From assembly GCA_020444205.1 (NCBI GenBank), contig JAHLLJ010000001.1, positions 1 to 64,000 on the forward strand: a DNA stretch of 64,000 nt, read 5' to 3'. This document shows positions 50,839 through 60,209 of this stretch, in pieces (the first letter of the stretch is position 1; every line of letters begins with the position of its first letter). A program made the position numbers and the translations under genes. The notes under the pieces are model-generated. The model searched no databases. It saw only the letters and a program-made list of their open reading frames with translations, and had not been told where the DNA came from. This DNA comes from Deltaproteobacteria bacterium (GTDB lineage Bacteria > Desulfobacterota > Desulfarculia > Desulfarculales > Desulfarculaceae).

Positions 50839-51645
50839 CTATGGTCGGTCGAGGTCGGCAATGCTCCCATCCCAATTGATCAAATTTGCATGTCTAGCAC
50901 GCATCAGGTCATATTCTTCCTGATATTCGGATGCGATACCAACCATATCAAAATTCATTATTCCCCCGTGGCTCCTCTCGATAAAAACCGGGCAACCACT
51001 CATGCCACCTAATTGATTGAATGTGAGATAGTCATCGCTTCCAAAGTTTTTTACCCAAAATTCTCTTTCAAACTGGATCATAAAATACTCATCATTAACG
51101 CTAGGTACTTGGACACCTGCGGCACTGAATGACTCAAAGACCAAGCTATCGGAAGTGTTTTGCTTCCTCATGGCCCCTGGATAACCGCCGACACACACGA
51201 AGTCACCTGGCTTGACCGGCGCAGGAGGCCAGCTAAAAGGCTCGTAATAATTTAATTCCAAATTGGTTTGCATGCAGACATGGTGTGCTTCAATGCCGCT
51301 CATATCGATTGTGGCCAAATCAATGTTGCGATTTTCATCTACGAGTCTTTCCTGTGGATTTATAACGGCTTGTCCAATTTGAAAAACTGTATTGGAATCT
51401 TGCTCTAATTTCTCTCTATATTTTTCCATGATATGACTACAAGTTATTGCAATTGGCCGCTTATCTAGTTTAACCAACACGGCCGTTCCGTTGTTGATAT
51501 AAGCTTTGTGCTTGAGTTTAGGCCGCTCACCCATAGTTACGGCAGCGGCAAACCGAAGCGGGAACTTTGTTAGCTCTCTCCCTAGCGGGCCTGCGGCAAG
51601 TCGCTTTGCCTCTTTGATCTTTTCAGGAGTCCATTCCTCGTTCAT
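50839..51645 (-). CDS. Trypsin-like serine peptidase, AT-richer than its neighbours
   Basis: A 268-residue protein with the order of a chymotrypsin-fold protease: His71 in TCSHIM, Asp109 in NIDLATID, and Ser216 in GGMSGCPVF (the GxSG motif). The spacing fits the catalytic triad. There is no signal peptide or membrane segment, so it would act in the cytoplasm. Base composition is visibly lower in GC than the genes around it, with many A/T-ending codons, suggesting acquisition from another genome. It is alone, leftward, beside the MBL remnant. Similar stand-alone trypsin-like domains occur in bacterial conflict and stress systems, but nothing adjacent supports a defence role. The start is the ATG at 51645; a GGGGGG run about 10 bases upstream may serve as the ribosome site. 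Confidence 0.72.
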   Translation of the reverse strand: MNEEWTPEKIKEAKRLAAGPLGRELTKFPLRFAAAVTMGERPKLKHKAYINNGTAVLVKLDKRPIAITCSHIMEKYREKLEQDSNTVFQIGQAVINPQERLVDENRNIDLATIDMSGIEAHHVCMQTNLELNYYEPFSWPPAPVKPGDFVCVGGYPGAMRKQNTSDSLVFESFSAAGVQVPSVNDEYFMIQFEREFWVKNFGSDDYLTFNQLGGMSGCPVFIERSHGGIMNFDMVGIASEYQEEYDLMRARHANLINWDGSIADLDRP

Positions 51646-51724
51646 GACTATAATCCCCCCTTTTTTTCTTCTACATCTATATCACAGCAAAATCCCAGTA
51701 ATAACCTTACATCTCTCCCTTGTC

Positions 51725-51753
51725 TTGACACCCATGCCCCACGGCGCTACTTT
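51725..51753 (+). promoter_or_regulatory. Sigma70-type promoter of eno
   Basis: TTGACA (51725-51730), a 17-base spacer and TACTTT (51748-51753). A perfect palindrome TGCCTAGGCA (51760-51769) sits at the predicted transcription start and could bind a regulator. The leader before the eno start is about 35 bases, with AGGAGG and GGAGGGG ribosome sites. Confidence 0.75.
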
Positions 51754-51793
51754 AGGAACTGCCTAGGCAACCTATCCCAGGAGGAGGGGATAA

Positions 51794-53065
<1,272 letters not shown>

Positions 53066-53076
53066 AACGATCCCTC

Positions 53077-53107
53077 GCGGCGGGAGGCCCAATGCGCCTC
53101 CCGCCGC
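53077..53107 (+). terminator. Hairpin between eno and the PaaK-like gene
   Basis: A 12-base-pair GC-rich perfect stem (53077-53088 with 53096-53107) and a 7-base loop, followed by AGCTTATT, a poor T-run. It is probably a partial terminator or RNA-protecting element that lowers expression of the downstream genes relative to eno. Confidence 0.6.
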
Positions 53108-53131
53108 TAGCTTATTACAGGGAGAAGCGCC

Positions 53132-54514
53132 ATAGCCGACCACGCCTTCAGCCCCAACCCGGCCTTGGAGCGCTTGCCCTTTTACGCCCGCCTATACAGC
53201 CGCCGCATGCAGCCCGCCCTGGAGCGGGCCAAAGGCAAGGCCACACCGGTTATCGAGCAGTTGCTGGCCGACAGCCAGTTTTGGGAACCCGAGCGTCTGG
53301 AAACCTGGCGCTGGGGCGAGTTGAACAAGCTTTTGACCTGGGCCGTGGTGCAGGTGCCTTTTTACCGCCATTGGTTCCAAGAAAGCGGCATCAGCCCGGC
53401 ACAGATCGCCCAGGCCCGTGACCTGGGACCCTTGCCCATAGTCAGCAAGCAGATGATCCAGGCCGCGCCCGAGGACTTTCGGGCCGCGGCTCCGCCAGAG
53501 GGCAGCTATGCCAAGAGCACCGGCGGCACCCTGGGCCAGCCTTTGCACTTTCTGGTTAGTCCTCTGTCCGACCAGTGGCGCATGGCGGTGAGCCGCCGGG
53601 GCTACGCCTGGGCAGGCTGTGTGCCCGGCCGCAAGCAGGTGCACCTTTGGAGCGGCGATTTGGCTCCTCTGTCTCGCCAGGCCAACCTGAAACGGGGCCT
53701 GCACCGCCTGCTGCAGCGCCAGCGCTTTGTGGATTACTACCGCATGCTGGGGCCTGACGAGATAAAGGCGGCCATGGAAGCCATTGACCATTTCGGCCCT
53801 GACTGCCTGGTGGCCTACCCCTCCGGGGCCGAGGCCCTGGCCCGCCTGGCCCTGGACGTAGGCTGGCGACCCCGCAAGCCCTTGGTGAGCGTACTCACAG
53901 GAGCCGAGCGCTTGCTGCCTCATCAACGGGAGATCATCGAGCAGGGTCTGGGCTGCCCGGCCTTTGAGACCTACGGCAGCCGCGAGTTCATGCTCATGGC
54001 CAGCGAGTGCCCGGCCCACCAGGGCCTGCACGTGTCGGCCGAAAACGTGATCCTGGAGGTGAACGCCCCCAGGGGCGAAGTGGGCGAGCTTCTGGTCACC
54101 GACCTGCACAACTATGCCCAGCCCTTTATCCGCTACCAAGGGGGGGACCTGGCCTCCTGGCTGGAGGGGCCTTGTCCTTGCGGGCGCAGCCTGCCCCGCC
54201 TGGCCGGGGTGGAGGGCCGGGTCATGGACGCCATCCGCACCCCGGACGGTGGGCGCCTCACCGGACTTTTCTTCCCCCATCTGCTCAAGGACTACCCGGC
54301 CATCGCCCAGTACCAGATAGTGCAGCCCGCCCTGGACTCCCTGGTGCTGCGCCTGGTGCTGCGAGAAGCGTTGACCTCTGATCAGCAACAGGATATTTTG
54401 GCGGCTGTACATAAGGCTCTACCAGGAGTAAGGGCCCACATCGAACCAGTGGAGGAAATCGAAACCACCCCCAGCGGCAAAGTGCGCATCACCATAGGTT
54501 TGGGGACTACCTAG
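53132..54514 (+). CDS. PaaK/CapK-like adenylate-forming enzyme, possible AUA start
   Basis: A protein of about 450-460 residues in the phenylacetate-CoA ligase/CapK family, which activates acids or occurs in surface-polysaccharide loci. Motifs are AKSTGGTLGQPLHF (ATP loop), FETYGSREFMLMASEC, VEGRVMDAIRT, and the C-terminal TTPSGKVRI. No ATG, GTG or CTG lies between the upstream in-frame stop (53108-53110) and the TTG at 53165, and that TTG has no ribosome site. In contrast AGGGAG (53119-53124) stands exactly 7 bases before an in-frame ATA at 53132, so AUA is the best start by context. It lies between eno and a BamA-like gene. The substrate is unknown; a normal phenylacetate role is doubtful away from paa genes. 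Confidence 0.8.
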   Translation: MADHAFSPNPALERLPFYARLYSRRMQPALERAKGKATPVIEQLLADSQFWEPERLETWRWGELNKLLTWAVVQVPFYRHWFQESGISPAQIAQARDLGPLPIVSKQMIQAAPEDFRAAAPPEGSYAKSTGGTLGQPLHFLVSPLSDQWRMAVSRRGYAWAGCVPGRKQVHLWSGDLAPLSRQANLKRGLHRLLQRQRFVDYYRMLGPDEIKAAMEAIDHFGPDCLVAYPSGAEALARLALDVGWRPRKPLVSVLTGAERLLPHQREIIEQGLGCPAFETYGSREFMLMASECPAHQGLHVSAENVILEVNAPRGEVGELLVTDLHNYAQPFIRYQGGDLASWLEGPCPCGRSLPRLAGVEGRVMDAIRTPDGGRLTGLFFPHLLKDYPAIAQYQIVQPALDSLVLRLVLREALTSDQQQDILAAVHKALPGVRAHIEPVEEIETTPSGKVRITIGLGTT

Positions 54515-54530
54515 CAACGAGGCAACTCTC

Positions 54531-55850
54531 GTGAAAAAATGCAAAACTGCCTTTTGGCTGGGCGCGCTCATCGCAGCGTTGGCCCTGTCTCTGGCCGCAC
54601 CCGCCTGGGCCATTAACCCCACCCCACCCTGGGTGATCTACGATCAAGGCCAGGAGAAACCCGAGCCCCGCTGGCTGGCCCTGCCATATGCTTTTTACAG
54701 CGACACCTATGATCTGGCTGGGGGCGTGGCCGGAGGCGGGCAGGGTTACTACCAAGAGCAAATGATCTTTTTCGCGGCTGGCCTGGGCAGTACCAACGGC
54801 ACCGGCGCGGGATACTTTTATTTGGTGGACGTGCAGACGCCCTGGGTGCCCCGTTTATTCATGACCGTGGATTTTTCCGCCGGCTACTACACCAAGCAGC
54901 GGGCCTATGCCCAGGGCAACCCCGCCTATAGCAATGAACAGGCCGGGTCCAACGACTCCAACAAAGACGACTATGTGCAAGGCAAGGGCTGGCAGACCTG
55001 GGTTGATATACTGGGCAAGTATGTCCTGCCTATCGGGGCGGGGCGAAACCGGCCCATACAGCGCTACACCCTAAAAGGCGGCCTGTTGGTCAGCGAGCCC
55101 AGCGGCGGGCAGGTGTGGAACCCCCTGGACACCGGTGTTTCCCAGCTTCGTTTGCGCTTTTTCCAGCGCGCCCAATCCATTGACGGCGACTCGGGCGATT
55201 ACTCCTTCCGCACCAACGGCCTGGAACTGGGCCTGATCTACGACAACCGGGACTACCCGGGCAACCCCAGCGGCGGCAGCTTTCAGAGCTTTACTATCAG
55301 TCATGATTTCGGCTGGTTCGACAGCACCGGCTCCTGGAACAACCTGGAGCTGGATCTACGCAAGTACTTCTCCCTGGGCCAGGACGGCTGGTTCAAGCAG
55401 CGGGTGCTGGCCTTTGACCTGTGGAGTGCCTATAGCGAGTCTTGGAACGTGGACCGGGCGGGTGAGGAGGTGGTGATTCACGACCGCACCCCGCCATACT
55501 TCGGGCCCACCCTGGGCGGCTTTTATCGCATGCGCGCCTACCCCTATTGCCGCTTCGCCGACAAGGCGGCCATTTACTACGGCGGCGAGCTGCGCCTCAC
55601 TGCCCGAGCCAACCCCCTGGGGGAAATAAGCTGGCTAAAGTTCGCGGATATCGACTGGATGCAGTTCGTGGTCTTCGGCGAGTTGGGCCGGGTATCTGAC
55701 GACTACAAGATCGATGAGTTCGTGCAGGATCTCAAATGGGATGTTGGCCTGGGATTCAGGTTTATGGCTCAAAAGGCGGTGCTCAGGGTGGATGTGGCCA
55801 CCAGCGACGAGGGGGTGGCTGCCTGGGCCATGGTCGGACATCCCTTTTAG
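54531..55850 (+). CDS. BamA/Omp85-like outer-membrane beta-barrel protein
   Basis: A 439-residue protein with a signal peptide (about residues 1-27, ending AWA) and a barrel domain of the bacterial surface antigen (Omp85) type. The DNRDYPGNPSGGSFQSF strand and the LGGFYRMRAYPYCRFADKAAIYYGGELRL segment (the conserved R/Y-rich loop 6 region, RGY/F-like) are characteristic. The last residue is Phe, as needed for recognition by the Bam machine. No POTRA repeats are present, so it is a short barrel-only relative of BamA/TamA or of the surface-antigen family. The GTG start follows a short GGCAA-rich stretch. It is followed by a putative lipoprotein gene, suggesting an envelope partner pair. Confidence 0.82.
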   Translation: MKKCKTAFWLGALIAALALSLAAPAWAINPTPPWVIYDQGQEKPEPRWLALPYAFYSDTYDLAGGVAGGGQGYYQEQMIFFAAGLGSTNGTGAGYFYLVDVQTPWVPRLFMTVDFSAGYYTKQRAYAQGNPAYSNEQAGSNDSNKDDYVQGKGWQTWVDILGKYVLPIGAGRNRPIQRYTLKGGLLVSEPSGGQVWNPLDTGVSQLRLRFFQRAQSIDGDSGDYSFRTNGLELGLIYDNRDYPGNPSGGSFQSFTISHDFGWFDSTGSWNNLELDLRKYFSLGQDGWFKQRVLAFDLWSAYSESWNVDRAGEEVVIHDRTPPYFGPTLGGFYRMRAYPYCRFADKAAIYYGGELRLTARANPLGEISWLKFADIDWMQFVVFGELGRVSDDYKIDEFVQDLKWDVGLGFRFMAQKAVLRVDVATSDEGVAAWAMVGHPF

Positions 55851-55872
55851 CTGACCAACCGGCCTGTAAAGC

Positions 55873-55901
55873 TTGACAAAACACCAGTATTAACGATAGC
55901 C
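55873..55901 (+). promoter_or_regulatory. Possible promoter before the lipoprotein gene
   Basis: TTGACA (55873-55878) is a perfect -35, but 17 bases on the -10 position reads ATAGCC. It may be a weak or activator-dependent start. Confidence 0.25.
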
Positions 55902-55937
55902 TCTGGCCAGACAAAACCCCCTGCGCGGGAGGGACAA

Positions 55938-57395
55938 GTGAGATCCATCGCGGCCTTCGTCGCTTACATGATGTTGCTGGCAAGCCTGGCCCTGGGGGCC
56001 GGTTGCACCACAGTATCCACCGCAAACGCGCCCACCCCCGCCCCGGGTCCGGTAATCAAGGCGGGGCTCAAGGCGGTCATGCCGCCGGTGGTCGATAAAC
56101 GCTCCTGGCCCAGCGAGGACACCGGGACCCCGGATCCCAACATCCACATTTTCGCGCCGGGCATAACCGGACAACTTCGTCAGGGCCTGCTGTCCAGCGG
56201 GCTGTTCGCGGCCCTGCCCGCTCCGGATCAGGCGGCGGCCAAGGGTATCAACGACCAGCTCACCGTGACCATCAGCGAGTTCAGCCTGAACACCACGGGC
56301 AGCAACCCCTGGTCCGCGGGAGCTTATATCCTCGACGGCCTGATTTTGCCGGTATTCGGCGTGGTTGCCGTGGCCACCCAGGGCGAGGTGGACACCGGAG
56401 CCTATCTGCTGCCCAGCACCAAGGTGGGGACCACCATCAACGCCGAGGTGGCCTGGGGCGAAAAGGGCGCCAAGAAGCCCATCCTCAGCCGGGGCTACCA
56501 GGTGACCGTGGAGCTGGGAGCGGTGAGCCAGCGCGAGATCATGGCCTACGTGGGCGGCACCAGCTCCGAGGACGGGGTGAAGATCGGCAAGGCCCAGGGC
56601 TTGAAGGCCCTGCAAGAGTTGGCCACCCAGATCAGCCGGGACCCCAACTGGCTTTACCTGAACTCCTACGTGCGCGTGGCCCGCGCCAGGGAGGTCATCC
56701 AAACCTCCATCGACCCAGTGGCCCGTATGCAAGCGGCCCAAGGCCTGCTGGGCCTGCTGAGCCCCTTGTCCTTCACGCCTGCCGAGGCCACCGTTCTGCG
56801 CGACGGTTACGTAAGTGCCGGTCTCAGGGCTGAACAGGTCAACGAGCTTAGGGCCACCTACTTGGGCGTGGCCGAGGTTAAGGCCCTGCCCGCCAAGCAA
56901 AAGCTGGGCGAGGCCCAGGCTGAGAAGCTTTTTAACGACCCGGCCGTGGAGCAGGCATTGGCTCAGGGCGAGGTGATCAAGCAAAGCCTGGGGCTGATCT
57001 TGAGCGCCATGGCCCCGGTTACCCCCAAAGCCAAGGCCCAGGCCGAGGCGGCTCCGCCGCAAGACCTGGTGAAGATTCCCACTCTGACCCGGCCCACCAT
57101 GCCCGATCCGGTGCAGGACTTCCCGGGCGAGAAGAAAAAACCCAGGACTCCGGTGGTGCAAAAGCCCAAGGAGGCCCCCAAGCCGCTGCCCCTTACTCCG
57201 CAGGCCCAGGTCATGCAGGTCGAGTTGATCAGCCAGCTGGCTGAGGCCCTCAAGGGCCAACCCCGCCTGCAAGCAGTGTTCATCAACCAGGCCGACAGCG
57301 CGGTGGGCCCCATGTGGCCGGTGGCCAAAATGGTTCTCCTCAAGCTGGACACGCCTCAAGTTAAGAATTACCTGGCCAAGCGGGAAGCTACCTAA
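55938..57395 (+). CDS. Putative outer-membrane lipoprotein, 485 aa
   Basis: I do not recognise the whole protein. It begins with a hydrophobic signal (residues 4-20) and a Cys at 23 preceded by Gly-Ala-Gly; the lipobox is weak because Leu stands at -4 instead of -3, so lipidation is likely but not certain. Residues 30-235 look like a compact mixed alpha-beta domain (GVVAVATQGEVDTGAYLLPS). The central and C-terminal parts are Ala- and Lys-rich helices with two Pro/Lys-rich linkers around residues 355 and 390-415, giving an extended periplasmic shape. The GTG at 55938 has GGGAGGGA 5-6 bases upstream. It lies between the BamA-like barrel and thyX. It may be an accessory lipoprotein of the barrel; this is inference from adjacency. 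Confidence 0.7.
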   Translation: MRSIAAFVAYMMLLASLALGAGCTTVSTANAPTPAPGPVIKAGLKAVMPPVVDKRSWPSEDTGTPDPNIHIFAPGITGQLRQGLLSSGLFAALPAPDQAAAKGINDQLTVTISEFSLNTTGSNPWSAGAYILDGLILPVFGVVAVATQGEVDTGAYLLPSTKVGTTINAEVAWGEKGAKKPILSRGYQVTVELGAVSQREIMAYVGGTSSEDGVKIGKAQGLKALQELATQISRDPNWLYLNSYVRVARAREVIQTSIDPVARMQAAQGLLGLLSPLSFTPAEATVLRDGYVSAGLRAEQVNELRATYLGVAEVKALPAKQKLGEAQAEKLFNDPAVEQALAQGEVIKQSLGLILSAMAPVTPKAKAQAEAAPPQDLVKIPTLTRPTMPDPVQDFPGEKKKPRTPVVQKPKEAPKPLPLTPQAQVMQVELISQLAEALKGQPRLQAVFINQADSAVGPMWPVAKMVLLKLDTPQVKNYLAKREAT

Positions 57396-57416
57396 CGGGG
57401 ATTGGATATATCGTCC

Positions 57417-58106
57417 GTGAAAGTCATCGCCCCTTACTATGAAATTCTGTTCCTGCCGGACCGGGAGCAGGTGCTGGCCCTGGTGGAGGCGGCCGGGCGC
57501 ACCTGCTACAAGTCCGAGCATCTCATCAGCAGCGATTCGGCCCCGGAGTTTGTAAAACGCATCGTGGCTTCGGGCCACCACAGCGTCATCGAGCACGCCA
57601 ACCTTTCGGTGCGCTTTGTCTGCGACCGGGGAGTCACCCATGAGCTGGTGCGCCACCGCTTGGCCGCCTATAGCCAGGAATCCACCCGCTACGCCAACTA
57701 CGCCCAAGACCGTTTCGGAAGCCAGATCACGATAATAAAACCCATGTTCTGGGCCGAGGACAGCGCGGCCTATCACCTCTGGGAAAAGGCCATGGCCCAA
57801 ACAGAAGAGGCCTATCTAGAGTTGTTGTCCGGTGGGGCCAAGCCCCAGGAGGCCCGGGCGGTATTGCCCAACAGCCTCAAGACCGAGATCGTGATGACCG
57901 CCAATCTGCGTGAATGGCGTCACGTATTGGGCCTGCGCAGCTCCAAGGCGGCCCATCCCCAGATTCGCCAGATCATGCTACCCCTGATGGGTGAGCTGGG
58001 CGAGCGTCTGCCCGAGTTCTTCGCGGACTTGGCCGAAAAGTACGCCGCAGACATCGCCGCCTTTGCCTCGGGTCCGGCCGCGCTGGGAGGCCCGGAGCAG
58101 ACATAG
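57417..58106 (+). CDS. thyX: FAD-dependent thymidylate synthase ThyX
   Basis: A flavin-dependent thymidylate synthase of about 229-234 residues, making dTMP from dUMP with methylene-tetrahydrofolate and NADPH. The ThyX signature RHRxxSxxxxSxR-like motif is present as VRHRLAAYSQESTRY, with SGHHSVIEHANLSVRF before it and the NLREWRHVLGLR segment at the end. The start is uncertain: GTG at 57417 gives the usual MKVI-like N-terminus, TTG at 57402 adds five residues. A bidirectional terminator follows at 58128. ThyX in place of ThyA is common in anaerobes. Confidence 0.95.
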   Translation: MKVIAPYYEILFLPDREQVLALVEAAGRTCYKSEHLISSDSAPEFVKRIVASGHHSVIEHANLSVRFVCDRGVTHELVRHRLAAYSQESTRYANYAQDRFGSQITIIKPMFWAEDSAAYHLWEKAMAQTEEAYLELLSGGAKPQEARAVLPNSLKTEIVMTANLREWRHVLGLRSSKAAHPQIRQIMLPLMGELGERLPEFFADLAEKYAADIAAFASGPAALGGPEQT

Positions 58107-58127
58107 ACGCATCACTGCGCAAAAAAG

Positions 58128-58158
58128 AACCGGAGGCCTGAGCCTCCGGTTTTGTATT
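58128..58158. terminator. Bidirectional intrinsic terminator
   Basis: A 10-base-pair stem (58128-58137 with 58142-58151) and a 4-base loop, preceded by A6 (58121-58126) and followed by a T-rich TTTGTATTTT stretch. It can end the thyX transcript rightward and the small membrane protein transcript leftward. Confidence 0.88.
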
Positions 58159-58173
58159 TTAAATGGGTTGTCT

Positions 58174-58500
58174 CTAGCGATGGATGCGGATGGCACTGCC
58201 CATGTCTTGCACAAAGGGGCGGTTGCCGCCGCTCAAAGCAGTGAGTCCCCAGAGGCCCATGGTAATGACCGTGAACATGAGCCCCAGCCCCAGCCACAAA
58301 ACTACCCCCCGGGGTACCCGTCCGAAGAGAACGGCGTGTGCCGCCTTACGGCATTTTTCAACGCCGCTACACTCTTCCTCAATGGTCAATTTGCATTGGG
58401 GGCCTTCTTTGCCGTAGTAACGCATTTGGCTTGTCGGCCTCTCCGGGTAGGCGGGGTGAATGTCCGTGCGACTATTGGAGTCCAAGTATAGCCCAGTCAT
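58174..58500 (-). CDS. Small single-span membrane protein, 108 aa
   Basis: I do not recognise this protein. It has a soluble N-terminal part with three Cys (36, 44, 50) in an EEECSGVEKCRK region, one membrane helix at about residues 65-89, and a short basic tail. The Cys pattern could hold a metal or a disulfide. It ends 16 bases from the bidirectional terminator, which supports a real leftward transcript. The start may be the ATG at 58500 or that at residue 26 (58425); neither has a strong ribosome site. Confidence 0.5.
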   Translation of the reverse strand: MTGLYLDSNSRTDIHPAYPERPTSQMRYYGKEGPQCKLTIEEECSGVEKCRKAAHAVLFGRVPRGVVLWLGLGLMFTVITMGLWGLTALSGGNRPFVQDMGSAIRIHR

Positions 58501-58550
58501 TAAATAGGTTCAACTGCGCGCATCGAATTTAACAAAAAACTTGCCTTGAA

Positions 58551-59075
58551 TCAGCACCTCCAAAGGGTGCACATGGTCTTGCCGGCATATATCGTATTTA
58601 TATGAGTAAATTCCGTGGGTTGAAAGTAGGGTCCATAAACCAGTAATCGGCCTTTCCACCCGTCCGGCAGAATTTCCTCCAGCCAATTCAGGGGCTTGTC
58701 AGGGTAGAGGAACAGCAGGTCAAATGGGGTTAGGTCAACCTTTCGGCAGTCGGCGCACACGAACTCGGCCCGGTTCAGGCCCAAACTCTCGGCCATGGCC
58801 CGGCTGGCTTGCACCAGGCCTGGGTCAACCTCAATGCCCGTGGCCCGCATAAACAGCGAAGCGATGAGCACCGCCCGGCCGTCGCCGCTGCCCAAATCGG
58901 CAAAGTGGCTGCAGCCTCCCAGGTCCACCTGCTCCAGCAGGTCGTAGACCTCCTCGCTTTTAGAACAGGCCCACATGCCCGCCGGGGTCATCTTGTAGGG
59001 TTCGTCCAAACCGGCGTGGAACTCGGCCAGGGCCGAGTTGATCTCGGCCAAGCTTATGGCAGGGGAGGTGCTCAA
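58551..59075 (-). CDS. Class I SAM methyltransferase-like protein
   Basis: A 174-residue protein with the SAM-binding glycine loop ADLGSGDGRAVLIA (near residue 59), an acidic GIEVDPG at strand 2 and a DLLFLYPDKPLNW segment in place of the usual catalytic motif. The structure resembles the small DOT1-like and protein-lysine methyltransferase group that reads a D/NPP-like motif as YPD. The N-terminal 50 residues are a helical extension. Its ATG overlaps the CoA-binding protein's stop by four bases, so the pair is co-translated. The target could be protein, RNA or a small molecule. Confidence 0.78.
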   Translation of the reverse strand: MSTSPAISLAEINSALAEFHAGLDEPYKMTPAGMWACSKSEEVYDLLEQVDLGGCSHFADLGSGDGRAVLIASLFMRATGIEVDPGLVQASRAMAESLGLNRAEFVCADCRKVDLTPFDLLFLYPDKPLNWLEEILPDGWKGRLLVYGPYFQPTEFTHINTIYAGKTMCTLWRC

Positions 59076-59500
59076 GAGGACAACCGGTGATGTTCAACCT
59101 TGATACAGGCGTCTTGCACCACCAAAATGCCGTTGCCCCTAAGCAGATCAGCCGCTTTTTGGCTCTGTACGTCCAACTGCATCCATAGGGCTTTGGGTTT
59201 GATCTTTACCGCTGCTTCGGCTATTTCCGGTACCGCGTCGCTGCGGCGGAAAACGTTCACGATGTCCACCTGACCGGGCACCGAGGCCAGGTCCGGATAG
59301 GCCTTTTGCCCCAGAATCTCATCAACCATGGGGTTCACGGGAATAATTTCATATCCGTGATCCTGCATATACCTGGCCACCCGGTAGCTGTCCCGGGTCG
59401 GCTTGTCGGAAAGGCCGACCACCGCGATGCGCTGGGCTTGCCTCAGCAGGTCTTTGACCTCTTGGTCTCCAGGATTGTCGAACATGGTCCTAAGGGACAT
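59072..59500 (-). CDS. CoA-binding domain protein (YccU/CoA_binding_2 type)
   Basis: A 142-residue protein of the CoA_binding_2 family, a Rossmann fold without catalytic partner. Features are the AVVGLSDKPTRDSYRVARYM nucleotide-binding start, IIPVNPMVDEILG, and PKALWMQLDVQSQ. I chose the ATG at 59500, with GGAGG 5 bases upstream; the longer frame to 59734 runs through the neighbouring gene. It sits between the methyltransferase-like gene (4-base overlap) and the unknown Cys-rich gene. Members are widespread, and the role is not well defined beyond CoA or nucleotide binding. Confidence 0.88.
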   Translation of the reverse strand: MSLRTMFDNPGDQEVKDLLRQAQRIAVVGLSDKPTRDSYRVARYMQDHGYEIIPVNPMVDEILGQKAYPDLASVPGQVDIVNVFRRSDAVPEIAEAAVKIKPKALWMQLDVQSQKAADLLRGNGILVVQDACIKVEHHRLSS

Positions 59501-59520
59501 GTACACCTCCACTTGAGCGG

Positions 59521-60183
59521 CTATCTTATCATGCGGCCGGCCGGCGAACCAGAACGCCGCTCCAGCCTGGAGGTGATGAGGCCCCAGCGCATGAGCAGCA
59601 AACGCAGCTCCCTGGGCCCAGCCGCATTGATGAGGGCGGGAAGCACGGCCTTGGCCTCGGGCGGGGCGTTGCGTACCAGGCTGAACAGGCGCAGGCTTTC
59701 CAAGCCGGAGGCGGGCAGAGGGGGTAGGGGGCACCCCTCGCAGTCCGGAGGCTCCTCACCATGCTCAGCCTCCTGATCGCAGGTTGCGCAGTCCACCCCT
59801 GGGAAATCAGCCCGGTAATCCAGATGGCGGGCCAACATCTCCATCTCCGCCTCCTCCTGTAAGGTAAGCCAGGGGGCCTGCAGGGCACTGAGCAAAGGCT
59901 CCAGAGCGCTCACCGGCAGGGCGGCCAGTTCTACGGGGCCTGGGAGGGGCGCTGGGCCTTGGGCCATGGCCACCCCCTGCCAGCGCACCGCCTCCAGCCC
60001 CAGCAACTCCAGGCACAGACAAGCTGGGCCGGGGGAGGCCTCTTGGCGGGGAGCCCATTGCCAAGGCTCCAAAGGCCGCAGCCAAAGGCGTGCCGCTCCC
60101 AAGGTAACCTCATGAAATGCTGCTTTTACGGGTTCCATGGCCGCAAGCATAGGTTTTGCCCCGGCTGGCAGCCAGGAAGGCAC
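59521..60183 (-). CDS. Unknown protein with paired CxxC motifs, 220 aa
   Basis: I do not recognise this protein. It is 220 residues, rich in Ala, Leu and Pro, without signal or membrane segment. The central part has C-x2-C and, 15 residues later, another C-x2-C (VDCATCDQE and DCEGCPLPP), a probable zinc-binding site. The C-terminal third is helical and basic. GTG at 60183 or ATG at 60138 may be the start. It lies 26 bases after the recJ stop and 20 bases before the CoA-binding gene, all leftward, so it may share a transcript with recJ. Confidence 0.55.
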   Translation of the reverse strand: MPSWLPAGAKPMLAAMEPVKAAFHEVTLGAARLWLRPLEPWQWAPRQEASPGPACLCLELLGLEAVRWQGVAMAQGPAPLPGPVELAALPVSALEPLLSALQAPWLTLQEEAEMEMLARHLDYRADFPGVDCATCDQEAEHGEEPPDCEGCPLPPLPASGLESLRLFSLVRNAPPEAKAVLPALINAAGPRELRLLLMRWGLITSRLERRSGSPAGRMIR

Positions 60184-60209
60184 TTCGTGAAATTAGGGCC
60201 GGGGGATGG

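Noticed and set aside
55890..57800. Open frame of 636 codons on the minus strand across the lipoprotein and thyX genes
   Set aside because: Translation is Gly/His/Leu-rich and low in structure, and it crosses two genes and their junction; the plus-strand genes have proper starts and motifs.
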